A stretch of DNA of 64,000 nucleotides. Origin: Scleromitrula shiraiana (Eukaryota > Ascomycota > Leotiomycetes > Helotiales > Sclerotiniaceae). The stretch's first letter is position 1; the number at the start of each line of letters is the position of its first letter. The DNA is taken from assembly GCA_028455995.1 (NCBI GenBank), contig JABELC010000005.1, forward strand, positions 3,410,001 through 3,474,000, in the 5' to 3' direction. The notes beneath the pieces were generated by a model. That model saw only the letters and a list, made by a program, of their open reading frames with translations, was not told the origin of the DNA and ran no database searches. The position numbers and the translations under genes were made by a program. Shown here in pieces: positions 47,174 through 60,948 of the stretch.

Positions 47174-49555
47174 TCATCCCTCAGTGCCACTGCTCCTGAA
47201 AGCAGCACAAAGTGCCGCATAATGGTGCGTCAAATCTAGGACATTTTGTGGCAAGCTCGTTGCTTGTATGATACTTCTGACCTTGACAGCACCTTCGTCC
47301 TCAATTAATGTACGTATTGTGTACAATAGCTCCGGTGAGAATTCAGAGTACCATCTGTATTGCCAGGTAACGAGTCTGATTACGCTGGCAACTGTATCTC
47401 GAGTGTTTTTCGATTTCTCAAAGTCGGCAAGAATGCCAGCCAAAGCTTTTGGAGAAAATCTTATAGATAGACAGTTCCGGTAGGCTTCTACTGCTTCAGG
47501 TTGGTGGTGAAGTCGATTGGCTAACGATCCAAGAATTTCCCATTCCTCAGCCGACTTCTTATATTGTATCGATTGAGCACGATACTGGGCCATCTCGGTA
47601 CGCCAGATTGTGTAAATACGAAGGTCTTCATAAAGAACCATGAAAAGACTATCAAGCCAGCGCTCGCAAAGACGTTTATTATTGAATCTAGAAAGTTGTT
47701 CGTCGGTGGTATCGCTCTGTTTCAAGTTAGAAACTTGTCGCGAATTGTCCATTGAAACATAACTCACATCTTCGTTGCCACTTTTGACTTCCTCTGCAGT
47801 TACTGTGGAAGGTGGCTTTTCTACAGAATCATCCGCATCGGCATTCTCAGCAACTATTGTTGGAGCCGAGGAATCACCGTTTGTGCTCTTCTCATCTTCA
47901 GAACGATCATCGCCATTCACACGAGGACCTGGACTGCCTCTCAGTACGTCGGTGCTTGCATTACGCTTAGTGGGTTCACCTTGTTGACCAACAGGTGGTT
48001 GTTTCTCACTCCTATACTCCTCTTCCATGACAAAAACATTGCTTCTTATCTTTAATAATTGATCCCAACCAATCTTTGCTGTCATTTCAGTTAATATAGA
48101 GTAAGCATGCTTGAAGGTGCCTTTATATTGAGCAGCGCGTAGACTGAGAAGACTTGGATGTACTTGTTCCGAATACTTTGACTCTGGCTCGCTATCAATC
48201 TCATCTAACCGGGTTTCGGGTAGGGTGGGAAGGTGGACTTCTTTTGGTTCTGGCATAAGTGGTGCATCTTTATCTTGATAAGTAAACATCGGACACGAAT
48301 TTAAAGTCGTCAATGCATTCTCCCAATCTTCCATAGCCACATAAACTTGAGCCAACCGTGCCCATGTTCCAAATTCACTTGGGGCAGCAATAGTACTTCG
48401 ATCGGCGCATCCAAGGGCCATTCGCAACCTTTCTGTCTTGACTTCGGGCTTGTTTGGATCCAAAGCTTTCTTTTGGAGGAATTCGGCCTGAGTATCGAGC
48501 ATCACATAGTCCATTGGGGACTGCTTTACGGATTCATGTAGTACTCTGACAGCTTGAACTTCCTCATTTCCCATGAATAGAACCTTTGCCAAAAGAGACG
48601 ATACCTCTACATTCCGAGTTCGCAGCTTTTCAAATAAATTAATTCCAGATGCGTAACGACCAGTAGTATGAAAATATCTTAATAAACCAGATGTAAGATG
48701 GTTCGAGACATTGTTTGGTACTTGAACGATCGAATCTGATCCAAGTTGCCAACCTACACAAGTTAGCAATTGCTGGTATCTTTTGAGAATGTTTTGTACC
48801 TCGGAAAAACAATTGTTCTGCGGCTTGCAGGAATCTATGTTCTGTTTCAGTTGTTGTTACTGGATTGAATCTTCGAACTCCCATTATCTTTCGGATTGTA
48901 TCCCCACTCCCATCATCTGCGTAGGAGTATGCGCGAAGTACACTGCACAAGTATGTTTCTAACCACAATTCATCTGAGGTTACCCGCTTATCCCCTCGTT
49001 CGTCAATACAATAACTCTCTACACTACCAGGGATAGTAACATGAACACGCATATCGAGTCTTGAGAATGCATTGTAACAACTAAGATGGGTTCAGCCTAT
49101 GCGCTTAAAGACCATGCTTGACAACTGACCAATATATTCCCTCAACTATCTTTGCGGTAGATTGATGGTTCTCTTTGTATGTGAGGGTATTGATATATGC
49201 AGCCAGACTTGCAGAAGACGATGCATCGACACCAGTAACATGATGGTAAACTCCAATCTAAAAGAAGAGTTTAGAATATTCAGAAAATATATAAGATGTT
49301 TGAATAGCGCACCTGTTTTCCAGGATTCCTCGGGGCTTGCTTTATCAATTGAACCAGGTCTGGTGGACCTAGCTCTCGCAGGGCTGATAGGACTTCCGTT
49401 CGTGCTTCGATGGATTCATGGAGTATTTCCTCAGTAAGTCTACATGTGTGTATGAGGTTAGCTAATATAACGTGAGAGAAACGAAAAGTTCAAAAAGGGG
49501 AAGTCTGCGACAAAGTAAGAGAATATGCGTACTCGGGAACTGCTGGCGCAACCAT
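47174..49555 (-). CDS. ChAPs-family exomer subunit (Bch1/Bud7/Chs6-like)
   Basis: Five exons, 49555-49533, 49439-49313, 49257-49130, 49080-48800 and 48753-47174, encode 712 aa. ChAPs (Chs5-Arf1-binding proteins) assemble with Chs5 into exomer at the trans-Golgi and select cargo such as chitin synthase Chs3 for export to the surface. The model yields MVAPAVPELTEEILHES, then LRELGPPDLVQLIKQAP, the conserved GVYHHVTGVDASSSASLAAY, CCYNAFSRLDMRV and IPGSVESYCIDERGD, followed by TPR-like helices. KLRTRNVEVSSLLAKVLF and LQKKALDPNKPEVK are typical. A Ser/Glu-rich low-complexity insert (about residues 445-535) is probably disordered. The first exon is only 23 nt; it was chosen because the frame and motif order fit, and the first acceptor is TGTAG. 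It diverges from the amidohydrolase gene. Confidence 0.9.
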
Positions 49556-50226
49556 TGTGTTAAACTGTTAAGCCGTCGGCTCAATATAGCTAATTAGAGG
49601 TTGAAGCTGTCCCAGACAGAACAAGTTATTATTATAATATGAGTGTGACACAACGCCTGAAAGTATTCTCAAGTCTTCAGAGAATAACAATTGATTTCCG
49701 GTGAAAGTCAAGTAGCGTTGTATGAGTACTTAACCACAACAAGTATGCTTTATCGACATCTAAACACCTCGTCTGATTGCTGCTCCCAAGCTCGGACCCA
49801 CCCTTCACAAAGATCAGCCTCGTCAACTTGCACGTGATAGTGTCATAAGTTAGAGTAAAATCTATAGCAGTTTTTCAAATCTCCACTTTGATGAAGACTA
49901 CTGACTCCTCACTTTTCATCATGTTAGCTGCATAGATAAGGAAGACATCTTTTTTGTAGTACAAGTGTACCAAACTCAAGCATCCCAAGGAGCAACTGAG
50001 TGCCTGAGTACGTTCTCTCTCAGAAGTGTTCGAGGCTGAGATGGTAGATACCATGTGTGTGCTGTGCCTGGTACGTGAATCATGTTAAGGTTACATCCCC
50101 GGACAAGCTGAGTAATGAAGTCACCCCATTGTTGATGTCTATCACAATATCGCGAAGTATTATTGAAGCTCAAAAATTATTAATCCCATAAATTCGGGAG
50201 AAGTGTTTGCAGCAGAAAAATCCAAG
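49556..50226. promoter_or_regulatory. Divergent intergenic promoter region
   Basis: A region of 671 bp separating the divergent starts of the ChAPs gene (minus) and the amidohydrolase gene (plus), so it must hold both promoters. No specific factor site was confidently identified. Confidence 0.5.
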
Positions 50227-53200
50227 ATGTATAAGCCGATACCATCTGACTCTCACCTCAATCATAATCACAATCAGAGAGCGGGTCGGATTAAGTTTCC
50301 ATTATCAATTATATTTTTAATCTCAATTGTTCTTACTCTACAGTTCCTTGTCCTTCCTCAATATGTTTACAAGGCCGATTCTGCCACCGAGAAACTCTCG
50401 CATCATCAGCTTTCCCAATTAGAACTTGGATTGGAGAAATGCAGAGCTTTTCAGACTCTACCGCAGGACTATTCCGACAGCGAGATTCTATCACGTGAAA
50501 ATCCTCGATGGAACCCTGTCAGTGGCGAGAAGAGTACTATCCTGTTGCGCAATGCCACTCTCTTCGATGGAAGAACCATCTTGAGTGAGCCTGTCGATAT
50601 TGAATTCGAAAATGGAATCATTAAATTAGTATCTGCCACATCCAAGTCTACTAGGCAACACGCAGAAATTGAAATGATTGACTTAAATGGTAAATATGTT
50701 ACTCCGGGCCTTGTAGATATGCACTCGCATCACTTCCTTATGAGCTGGCCTGGACTTGCTGCTACAGATGATTTAAACGAAATTTTTCTTCCTAGTGGGC
50801 CACTCACCCCGTTCCTTAGAGCCATTGATTCTATGAAAGCATATGATACTGCGACTGCTATAATCGCATCAGGGGGAGTCACCACCTCTCTTCTCATTCC
50901 TGGATCTGCAAATATTATGGGTGGGGAAGGAGTTCTCGTGAAAAACTTTGTAAAAGGTGGCGAAAATGGTGAGGAAGTTGTCGAGGAAGTCTTGTTCGAA
51001 CATGGAATTCCCCTTGAAGAAAGGAGAAGATACATTAAGATGGCATGTGGTGAAAATCCAAAGTTTTTATATTCACATACTCGAATGGGAAATGCATGGT
51101 TGTTCAGACAACAGATGACGAAAGCAAAGGAGCTTCTTGAGAAGCAAGATACTTGGTGTTTATCTGCTGCTGCTGCACGAGAAAGTGGTGATACTGCCAC
51201 TATTTCACAAGTGATGAAGGATGGTGGTCTACCTGAGCAACTTGAACTGGATTCATCTGTAGCAATGTTGCGTGGGAAAGTTGGAATAAATATTCACTGT
51301 TATGAACCAGAGGATATGGAAGACATGCTTCGACATAGCAAAGAATTTGGCTTCCGAATTCAAGCTTTCCACCATGCTCTTTCTGCTTGGGAAGTTCCGG
51401 AGTTAATTAAAAGTAGTGGACAGTATGATTTTTGGTCAAATGCTTTCATCGGTTGGATTGCTAATGATAACACAGGAATATCACAATTGCCACATTTTCG
51501 GAATTCGGGTTCTACAAGCTGGAGGCTTATGATGCTAACCTCTGGGCTGGAAGTATTCTAGCAGAACATGGCGTTCCTGTTGCGTATAAATCAGTATGTG
51601 CCAAAAGATCCATGTATATCATAGATTGGTTCATTTTTACTGACTTCCCATCCAGGATCATGTCGAGGAAATTACAAATGCCCAATATTTGATGTAAGTT
51701 GTCAATCTCATGAATTTCAAAGCCATACTGAATATTGTTACTAGGTTTCAGGCTGCAACTGCGCATTCATTCAACCTTTCTGAGAATCTTGCTCTGCAAT
51801 CTGTCACTAGTGTACCAGCCAAATCACTAGGAATAGATTATCGAGTTGGGCATGTAAGGACGGGTTACGATGCTGATATTGTCGTTTGGGATTCACATCC
51901 ACTGCTCGCAGGTGCTGTTCCGCTACAAGTCTATATTGACGGAAAGGCAACTTTAGATACCGCAAAAGTGGAAGGGACTACAGTTCACAGCACCAAAAAG
52001 GGAGATATGGCATTCCAGAAGCCAAATGCACGAACCCTGCCCCCCGCAGAAATGAGAGATGAGACATGTCGGCTTGTGGTGGAGCATGGACAGAAACTTG
52101 TCATCACTGGTATTACAAGAAGTTATTTGATGGCACCTGAAATCACCACGGGCAATTCAGACAATTTAACCATGGTGATTAGCGATGGGAAGATAGTTTG
52201 TTTCAACGCAGAGACGCAATGTGCTACCGTTAGTGAAGGAGGCATGATAATCAAACTAAACAACGGTAACATATTACCGGGACTGACTGCTATTTCACCC
52301 GTTTTGGGTCTAGCAGAAATCCTTTCGGATCCGAAGGCCAAAGATGGTTCTGTTAAGAAAACCTCATCTGCTCTCGATCCAGGAAGCATCGCTCATGCGA
52401 AATATGGTGTTCATCTCGATGGGCGAGGATTCTCAAGGGCAAGAATTGGTGGTGTCACTAAAGCAGTTACAATACCGATTTTCGACTCGTTTTTTGGTGG
52501 TGTGAGCACCGGTATAAAGACAAGTGGGAAAAATACAATTTTAGATGGTGGGATCTTTCAGGATGATGTTGCATTGCATTTTGCTGTTGGCCAGATGGCG
52601 ACAAGTAGGTATTCTGCAAACCAAATGTCGTAGATGTGCTGATTAGGTCAATCTAGATTTCGATTCTTCACTAACGATATCTTCGGCTATTCAAAAATTA
52701 CAACACATATTGGTAGAGAATTCGGGTAAAGATAATGTTTATGGCAGGGTCTCGAATGGTTCATTACCGTTGGTGGTACACGTTCAGAATGAGGTACATT
52801 CTCTCAACCTTTGAATTGCTATACGCGACCACTGACCTTTTGCAATAGTATGATATTCTTCAACTTATCAAATTGAAAGCCGACCACCCATCCCATCTTA
52901 AATTGGTTCTCCTTGGTGGTGCTGGTGCTCATCTTGTATGTATTAATCCAATCCTTAAAGGCTGCATCTATGTTTCTCAGCATTCCTGACTCACAAATTA
53001 AACAGGTTGCCGATGAAATTGCCAAATCCAAAATCCCTCTCATTCTCACCCAAAATCGCGGCGCTCCCGATACATTCGAAAAGCGAAATGCTCTCTCCGG
53101 TCCCCCCTTAACTCGATCCCCAGCATCTGTACTCACAGACGCAGGCGTACTATTTGGTCTAGCTGTCTTCGGCGAAGGAAGTATGTTATTCAGTCACGCT

Positions 53201-53480
53201 CCACATTTTGATTTCGCAGTTCTCTGACCATATCATAGGTGAATCTCACCTCCATAACCTAGCAGTAGAAGCTGGATGGGCAGCCAAATACTCGGATATC
53301 GAGAAAAAAGAAGCTGTAAATTTGGTGTCTCGCAATTTGGAGACAATCCTGGATTTGGATATTGATGAGGAGACGAGGGATTTTGTGATTTGGGAGGGTG
53401 ATCCGTTGCAACTTGGAGCTAGTGTGGTGTTGAGTGTTGAGGGTGGGAAAATTGGATTGTGTTGGCCTATGTCGACGTGA
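50227..53480 (+). CDS. Membrane-anchored amidohydrolase-family protein
   Basis: Eight exons, 50227-51422, 51476-51593, 51656-51693, 51745-52604, 52657-52793, 52849-52935, 53006-53180 and 53239-53480, encode about 950 aa. An uncleaved signal-anchor is likely: a basic N-terminus (RAGRIKF), then about 20 hydrophobic residues (23-43). A metal-dependent hydrolase fold follows: FDGRTILSEP, VTPGLVDMHSHHF with the HxH metal pair at about 166-168, FHHALSAWEVPEL and later ATAHSFNLSENLALQSVTSV. YDADIVVWDSHPL closes the first TIM-barrel unit. A second, more diverged imidazolonepropionase-like half reaches to WEGDPLQLGASVVLSVEGGK. The substrate is unknown; similar fungal proteins are annotated only as amidohydrolase. 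The ATG at 50227 is preferred. The fifth exon's acceptor is the least certain (AATCTAG at 52650-52656, required by phase). Confidence 0.82.
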
Positions 53481-54379
53481 TAATCATCTTACATGGTCGA
53501 GATTAGTGTCTTACGTGAATAGCTAATTGCAATAGTAAATGATGAGTAGGACATAATATATCATACAGAATATTGAAAATTGTTGAACTACGGACTATGA
53601 TGTTCATTGTAGTTCCCTTTGAACATGCTACTAAGAATTGGATTTGGAAGGAATACTTTCTTTTGTAACTTCCGGTTTACAAGTGAAAGGTATTTATAGC
53701 GATTCACTTCTAGGTATGTATTACCTAGGTATGGTTCTGATTGGGTTACATAGTCGTTTTTCAATATCAGATATTGAGCAAGCCAAGTTCAAGTAAAGAA
53801 AAAGTTTCAGGCCGTGGTGTATCAAATGTGTATTTTGAGAACAGCATACAGTTAGATTTTGAGCATACATATCTACGGATAGTTGTAGACAGCCCAGATG
53901 GAAACAAGATGTGGTTTTATGCATCTCAAGGGTATCAATTTTAACATCTTGATTGGCAGGTCAATTCGCGGGGCCGGATAATTGAATCTTCCGAGATTGT
54001 CGCGAACTTGAATTTATATACAGTATTATACGGGATGTTTACATCACAGTTATTGACTTTTTATTCTCTTGTTGTTTGCTTGCTCTATTAGAAATAAATA
54101 CAAGACCACACTGTACAGCTGTTTCTTCTTTTTTTCTTCGGATCTATTGCTATACGGGTTTAACTAATACACTCGAAACTCTTAACTCTGTCGCATTGCA
54201 TCGGAGACAAACGAACTATTTGTGCTCATACGGGTCATCGTTATTAGGAATTACACGTCAAAATCTGCGAATTGAAGAAGGGAACATCTTGCAGATGTAG
54301 ATGATGGCAACCCAAATCTGTGTTTACTGAATAATTACACCCCCACCCCGTTGAATCAATAACCCAATTCGGAGTCAAG
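53481..54379. other. Intergenic, no gene seen
   Basis: 3' flank of the amidohydrolase gene and promoter of HIR3. Only short frames without recognisable content. Confidence 0.5.
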
Positions 54380-57300
54380 ATGGCGACGTTCACAGCACTG
54401 AACATTGAACCCGAGGATCAAACCGATATTGAGGTTGACAACACAAAAGAGCTGAAAGTAAGTTCAATTTTTAAATCCATGAATGTCGTAATTTAGCTTA
54501 GAATCTAATGATCAATCAATAGATAGAAGAAGCCCTCAAGCTCTACCAAACTGCACTTAAACTCCATTCCCAAGGCGTCCAATACTATACGCAAGCTGCG
54601 GAAGCATACAGTAACTTATTGAACTCGGAAATTTTTAGATATCCAGAAGCCATAACAGAATTCGCAAGATATGAGCAACACCCCGAATTGGAATTCCTCG
54701 ATTCTCCAGTACCTTTAGAGCTTGATATCGGTCCTACTGCGACAAATGGCATATCGAATACGTTACCTCAGATTCTATATCTCACATACAAAAATCATGG
54801 ACAGTTTATTCTCGATTGTATAAGATGTCGTTTACGGAATACAAAAGAGTCGCTGGCCGATGCTACGAATCGCTTAACACTGGAATTACAGGCACACGCT
54901 TCTTTGGAGGATTTTGGAAAGGCTCTTGCTAGTGATGAATCAGATACGGAGCTTTGGAGGCGAACTGCTCGCGTGGCTGCAATGCTCGGAAGTCGTAAAA
55001 TAGCCAGGTTCTGTCTCGAGGCAGCTGTGGAGGTTGATGACGATCCAACGGTAGCTGAGGTTGAGCCTCTGTCGCTAGAGGAAGGATTCGCGGGAGAACA
55101 ACTAAAGGAAGAACTCGAGGTTCTTTCTGATGAGCTATCCTTATCTCACCCAATCATGGGACCTTTTGTTAAGAGATCGATGCCACAATTTCTAAAAAAG
55201 CACATTGATCCTTATCCGTTTCTACCAAAACCTAGAGAGCTTGATTTCGCCTCATATGGCGATGATGCTATGGAACGACGTCAAAGTCGCCCAGTCATAA
55301 CTATCCCAGAGAGGTCGTGGACTGCTGTTGGTCATGAATTATGTGATGCCGCTACTTCTGCGCTTGGCGTACCTAGTAGTGGGTTCATGTTCGTTCTACC
55401 GCCTGGAGAAGAACAAATGGAGTTAGCAGAACCCTCACGTGGTCATCCACAGATAGACGAACAAATATTGCCTGATATCGTTATGGGGGTCTCTCCTGCA
55501 GCAGAGAGCAGTGGCAATGCTACACCTCAGACCGCCAACACAGAGGACCAAGCATCAACAAATGCAACCTTACCTACAAGAAAAAGATCACAATCCACTG
55601 CAGGACTACGCGATACCCCAGAAGAAGAGAATGGCACCCACAAGAGAAGCAGGCGTATCCGGAATCGAGAGAGTACTACTCACGAGACTCCTGTCGATCC
55701 AGCTACGCAATTTGCTGAAAAGTTGGAACCTTTTTCTCGAGCTGATAATGATGTATTTACCTTCGTTGGTGGGCTGCTTTCGAGACTCTCAGTCCATGAT
55801 CTTGGGACTAGTCAAGAACTTCAGATAGCTCTCACTAATGATGACATTTCCGACCGAGATGAAGTGAGAAAAAACACCGCCACCCGAGATCTGCGCGATA
55901 TTTTGCGAAGCTGGGATGATACTAAAGCATCCTTATTCCAGACTACTAATGCTGGAGACATCCTGGGCATTTCAGCAGGTGGTGCCAATGCTGGTCTTGC
56001 CGCTTTTCTTGAGCATTCCAAATCGGGACCTCAAAAATCGATCAATAGACCTATGCATTCAATATCTGAGGGTCTCGCCATGTTTGCCCAGAAAATCGAA
56101 AGAGAATGGCTACCACTACAAGATTCTATACTTGAGTGGTTATATATTATTTTATCTACTTATCAGCAGTATCAGTGGCAAGAGGAGCTCAAGGTCACGG
56201 TCGTGCGTGTAATCAGTTTTATTGACTCTGATGTGTATGATAGATTCCAGTCAGACTTAAAACTTTACTCATCTACTCCTGAACACTCAGATAAGCTATC
56301 ACAATTGGAATATTTTACACAGACGATTTTTGAGCTGCATCTCGATGTATATTCCCGCATCACAAACCCGGAAAGCGTGGTCCAATATGAGGTCAGAGTC
56401 AAGACAAAAGATCGACTTGACCGTTGGGCAAATTTCACAGCACTTGTGATCCACAACCGAGAAAGAGATCCACATGATGAGCTTTCTCTGCGATACGTAT
56501 GGGCCTCTGTTTTTTATGCGACTATCCCAGAAGATGTTTCTCGTGAACACAAAGTCGCCCTCTGGACTGACCTTCAACGAATCCTTGGTACCGTTGAGAC
56601 GCCAGCAATTGAGCTCTCAAACAATGCAGTGATGCCTGAGATCTCTGTCTCCGCTGCAGAGCGAGAGGTGTCAAGGTTGACTACGTTGGAGTTCTTTCAA
56701 AACCTCTTTCATATGGATACAACAGATCCTCAAACTATCATCGAGACTCTTGAACCAGTATTAGATCCAGAATCGACAACTCAACCTACGGGAAGTGATG
56801 TTACGTCCTCTCAAGATAGCATGACGGATGGTGTGGATAATACACCTGCAGCCTTACGTGAGATGTGGAAATTCTTGCAAAGTGGGAGTACGTCACTGCG
56901 ACTTTTCCTCTGGCAAAGACTGCGCGAGGCATATGAAAGCATTGGCTATAACACCAAAGTATTCTCGTGTCAACTGAAATGCATAGAAATTATTGTCGCT
57001 GATTTAAGGAGTGAAGATTATATCAACAATCCTCATGAACCTCGCCACCACAAATTAATAGTTTGGCTTAAGGCCCTTGATGATTTGCTAGTGAAAACAC
57101 TGACAACAGCTCTGAATGATGCTGCAAGCTGCTTTGAGATCATTGACGATCGTCATATCAAATCAACATGTGCTGCATTGGCACAGCTTAATCGCGTCTT
57201 ACACTCATGTGCGATTTTTGACGATGAGGTGATGGTGGAGAAAACACCTTTACCACAAACTCCAGCTTACTCGCCTCATGGATCATTCAGCGGATTTCTT

Positions 57301-60246
57301 TTCAAAGTTCGGGAAATGCAAGTGCGAACATGGGCATTGCAATATACTATGATAAAGGAGGCAACAACCCAAAACCGTGAGCTGTTCCCAACACCAGATA
57401 ATGATCTTGCAGATTACCTTGCATTAGTTCACTATGCTCTTGGTCTCCGAAAGTGTTGCAAAGCATCTAACAAGATCTTCCTCAAGATGATGAAGGTCGA
57501 GATGTCAAGGTTGAAGCATGTTGATAAGTGGGAGGATTATCTGGGTCAAGTGTTGTTCGATCTTTATGGAATTCGACTTGGTGTTGGCACCTTCTTGCTT
57601 GATGATCATGGTTGTCCAACTGAAAGTCTCGATAAACGAACAGTTTTTAGCATAGCGGAGCAAGTCATTTCGCTCGCGAATAGTATGCCTATGAAAGAAT
57701 TGATGAAGCATGAATTGCGTCCAACAATCGAGAAGATGCAAACAGCTGTTGGCACAGCGAAATCTACGGCTGCAATGACACATAACTTGCGCAACATCAC
57801 GGAATATCTAAAGGGTCCGATTCGTCCGCGTGACATGTACCAGGCCCTCAGGGGTCAGACTCAAATTGATTCAGTTGACGTTCAAACCCCGGATAGTCCT
57901 CTTTCCAATAAAGGATGGTACTTCCTTCTAGGGATGATGGCTTTGACCAAATTCCGTTCACAAAAACGACTTGGTCCAAATACTCAAACGGACGATATGG
58001 AAATTGGTGCTCATTTCATGAAACTACAACTTCAATATACTGTGGACCATTGGGAAGCATGGTATAGATTGGCACAATGTTATGATCTGGAATTGGAAGA
58101 AGAGGTTTTGTGGACCGCTAACAAGATGAACAACCAACGTTCGGATTTGGTCAGGCTTCAGAAATGCTCTATTCACTGTTATATTATGGCATTGTCTACA
58201 GCAATGCGTTGTGCTGATACTACTTTTGGTACTGCAGAGAAGCTATCAGAGATGTATCATGACTTTGGAATGCGTCTCTATGCATCTTCTCGAGAACCAT
58301 TTTGTATGGAAGCTTTTTTTGTAGATGAAGAGAAACACATGAGTGGTAACTCTGGCATGTACAAAGCAATTCAGCATGAGGAGATGACACGATTTAAAGT
58401 ATGGAGATATGCGTCGAAATTATTCCGCCGATCTTTGTTAGATCGACCAAATTTCTGGATGTAAGTTTATCACGGAAACCCCTAATTCCGATTTAATACT
58501 AATTTCTCAAGGAATCATTTCATGCTCGGCAAATGCCAATGGAAACTTATTAATAAGGGACGTGAAGAATCGGAAATCGATGGCAAACCTCTTCCCAACA
58601 ATCTACCTACCATGGATATGGTGATAAAACACTTCGTTCGTGCCATAGAAACGTGTCCAAAGCCACGAGATAGCCGTCAAGAACCAGTTCTCGAACCACA
58701 CTACAAACTAGTTTCCCTTGTTCACAAGCTGGTAGCACGTGGAGAAATGCCACTACAAGATGCTTGTAAACTTTTACAAGATCAACCTTACGGACCAAGA
58801 AAGCAAGATCCATTCGTTATTGGTGACGAAGATGAATGGGAAATATTCATTCTTGCATGTTTCCGGCAACTACGACAAGCGGACAAACCACATTGGCATC
58901 ATCGAATGATTGCTCGTGTCGCCAATATCATCTATGATGATTCTAAACCAGATTATGTACAAGCTTGTGCTGCTCGAATGGAGTTCCGAGAATCGATATT
59001 CACCAAAACCATGTCAATGAATGTCTGGAAACCAGACGCTGAGAGGCCAGGAAGACATTTCGTCTACATGCAACGTTATGTTATGTTTATGGCTAAGCTA
59101 CTATTTCTCATCAACGACAAAGCAAACATGGAACAACTAGCCAAGAGGGTTAGAAAACGACAAGTAGATTTTTATAAATTTACAGACGTATGGAATGAAT
59201 GTTGCACAATTTATCTAAAACTCATTCGCAAAGCTGCTTCTATTCCAGCAAATGTAGACGAGGTTTTCAAAGGAGCCACCCAAGCTGAGTTCGACGCCTA
59301 TTCCGACCGACTAGAAGAATCAATTCGAGACGGCAGCCTAACCGGTGCAGCATTAGAAGCCCTCCGCGAAACCATAGAACTCAAAAAAATCAATGCTGCT
59401 CTCTCCAAAAACGCCCCAATCGACGACATGATCAACGATATCTGGGCAGTCCTGTACATCCAAGTCGTAAAAGATACACCCGCTATCGACACATCATCCA
59501 TATCAACATCGATCCCACAATCTCAAATCGACGGCGATGCATCACCTTCAGCTGCTACAACAACAGCAACAGCAGCAAGATCCTCCGGCCCCATGAGTCT
59601 CAACCACGTCCTCATGAATCCAGATTTCAGCGATTTAATCCCCATTGCCCCTCCCCCACCTGCCCACTCCACCACCCTACCCCTCATCGAAATCTTCAAG
59701 CAGCGAAAGGGAATCACGCGACGCACCGTCATTCTGCGCGCCGAACAAGCCATTAACCGCGCGGCGGAAACCGCAAAACCAGTTGCTAATATTCGTGGGA
59801 GAGTTTCGACGGGTAATACGGCGACTGTTTCGAATCTTTCACCGAGGACTGGTACTTCTTCTGTAGCTGGTGCGGGGACGGGAGCGGGAAGTGGAAATGG
59901 GGGTCAGAGGAGTGAACAGCAGGTGGAATTGCATGATCGAGAAGCGAATAAATCGAACAACCATGATCGTGATCGTGATGAAGAACATGAACATGAGAAT
60001 GAGCATGATCACGACTCCTCGGCCCCGGGGAGTGTCCATGATAGTGCGGATGATGAGAGTGATTTGAGTGATGTGCCGGATATGGATGATGAGGAGGGGG
60101 AAGGGGAGGGAGAAGGAGATGGAGATGGAGATGGTGGAGGAGCGGAGGGGATCAATCAGATGTTTCCGGGGTTGGCGAGGAGGGTGGGGAGTATTGGTGG
60201 TGGTGGTGGGGGGAGTGGAAGTGGGGGTGGGACGCCTGTTAGATAG
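54380..60246 (+). CDS. HIR3: Histone transcription regulator 3 (HIR complex subunit, HIR3/CABIN1 family)
   Basis: Three exons, 54380-54457, 54523-58460 and 58512-60246, encode 1916 aa, about the family's usual length. HIR3 is the scaffold of the nuclear HIR complex (with Hir1, Hir2 and Hpc2), which deposits H3-H4 independently of replication and represses histone genes. The start MATFTALNIEPEDQ, followed by KIEEALKLYQTALKLHSQGV (first TPR), is the classic N-terminus. More TPR-like repeats follow, for example TELWRRTARVAAMLGSRKIA and HWEAWYRLAQCYDLELEE. An acidic-basic linker (about 300-390) contains KRSRRIRNRES, a possible nuclear signal. The last 250 residues are low-complexity: PIAPPPPAHST, then a Gly-rich stretch, a His/Asp/Glu-rich stretch and poly-Gly. 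The introns have GTAAGT donors and TAG/CAAG acceptors. It is convergent to the GH72-like gene. Confidence 0.93.
59860..60240 (+). repeat. Low-complexity GA-rich tract in the HIR3 3' end
   Basis: Short tandem words (GATCGTGATCGTGATGAA; GGGGAAGGGGAGGGAGAAGG; GGTGGTGGTGGTGGG) encode Arg/Asp, His/Glu, Glu/Gly and poly-Gly runs. Such tracts are prone to length change. Confidence 0.7.
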
Positions 60247-60948
60247 GCGAGTCATGTGTAGGATTAGAATGAGAAGATTGAAGAAAGGGGGGATTGGGGA
60301 TGAAAAAGAAGAGGCATGGGTTGTTTTTGTGCAATGCGGGTGTTATTTGGTGGGTATTAAATAGCATGGGATGCGATGAAATGAAATGGGATCGGTTAGG
60401 TATTAAGGCATACATAAATAGATATACCCATGCATACATAGTATATAGTTTACTTTACCTTGTTTGTTGCTGTATGTATATGCAGCAAGTGAGGAGGTAG
60501 CAAGCATGTAGAATTTTATTGTAATATTACTGGAATTATATCAGAACTGTATTATGTAGATGGGTGAGTAGTGAGTTTGATATGGAACATAGAGCATGCA
60601 TGCTTCAGTTGATTACAATTAGTGTATTCTTGTGATGTACTTTACGCAGTCAATTTATACAATTCAGGTTGGGAATTTTCAATAACAGTACCGTGCCATT
60701 CAGTACACAAGATGTCACGAGACGAGAAGAAACGATACCAATTCCATAATATGAGGAAGACCAAAAAATTAATTGACTAAGTCTAAGTATAATATACCCA
60801 TCCACAACCAACTACAAAAAGACCCCCCTCGTTTCCACATTCCCTCCAGCTCATCCATTGAGTTACAAGTCCCCTCGACTATCTACCTATGGATCATCAC
60901 CACCATCACCACCATCACCACCACACATCCCCCCATCTCACACACCCC
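60247..60948. other. Convergent 3' intergenic region with a CAY microsatellite
   Basis: Holds the 3' UTRs of HIR3 and the GH72-like gene. Positions 60895-60924 are ten CAT/CAC triplets; read on the plus strand they would be poly-His, but no supported gene uses that frame. Confidence 0.6.

Noticed and set aside
54929..59753. Several 60-105-codon antisense and alternate-frame ORFs inside HIR3
   Set aside because: Shadows of a well-supported long coding sequence.
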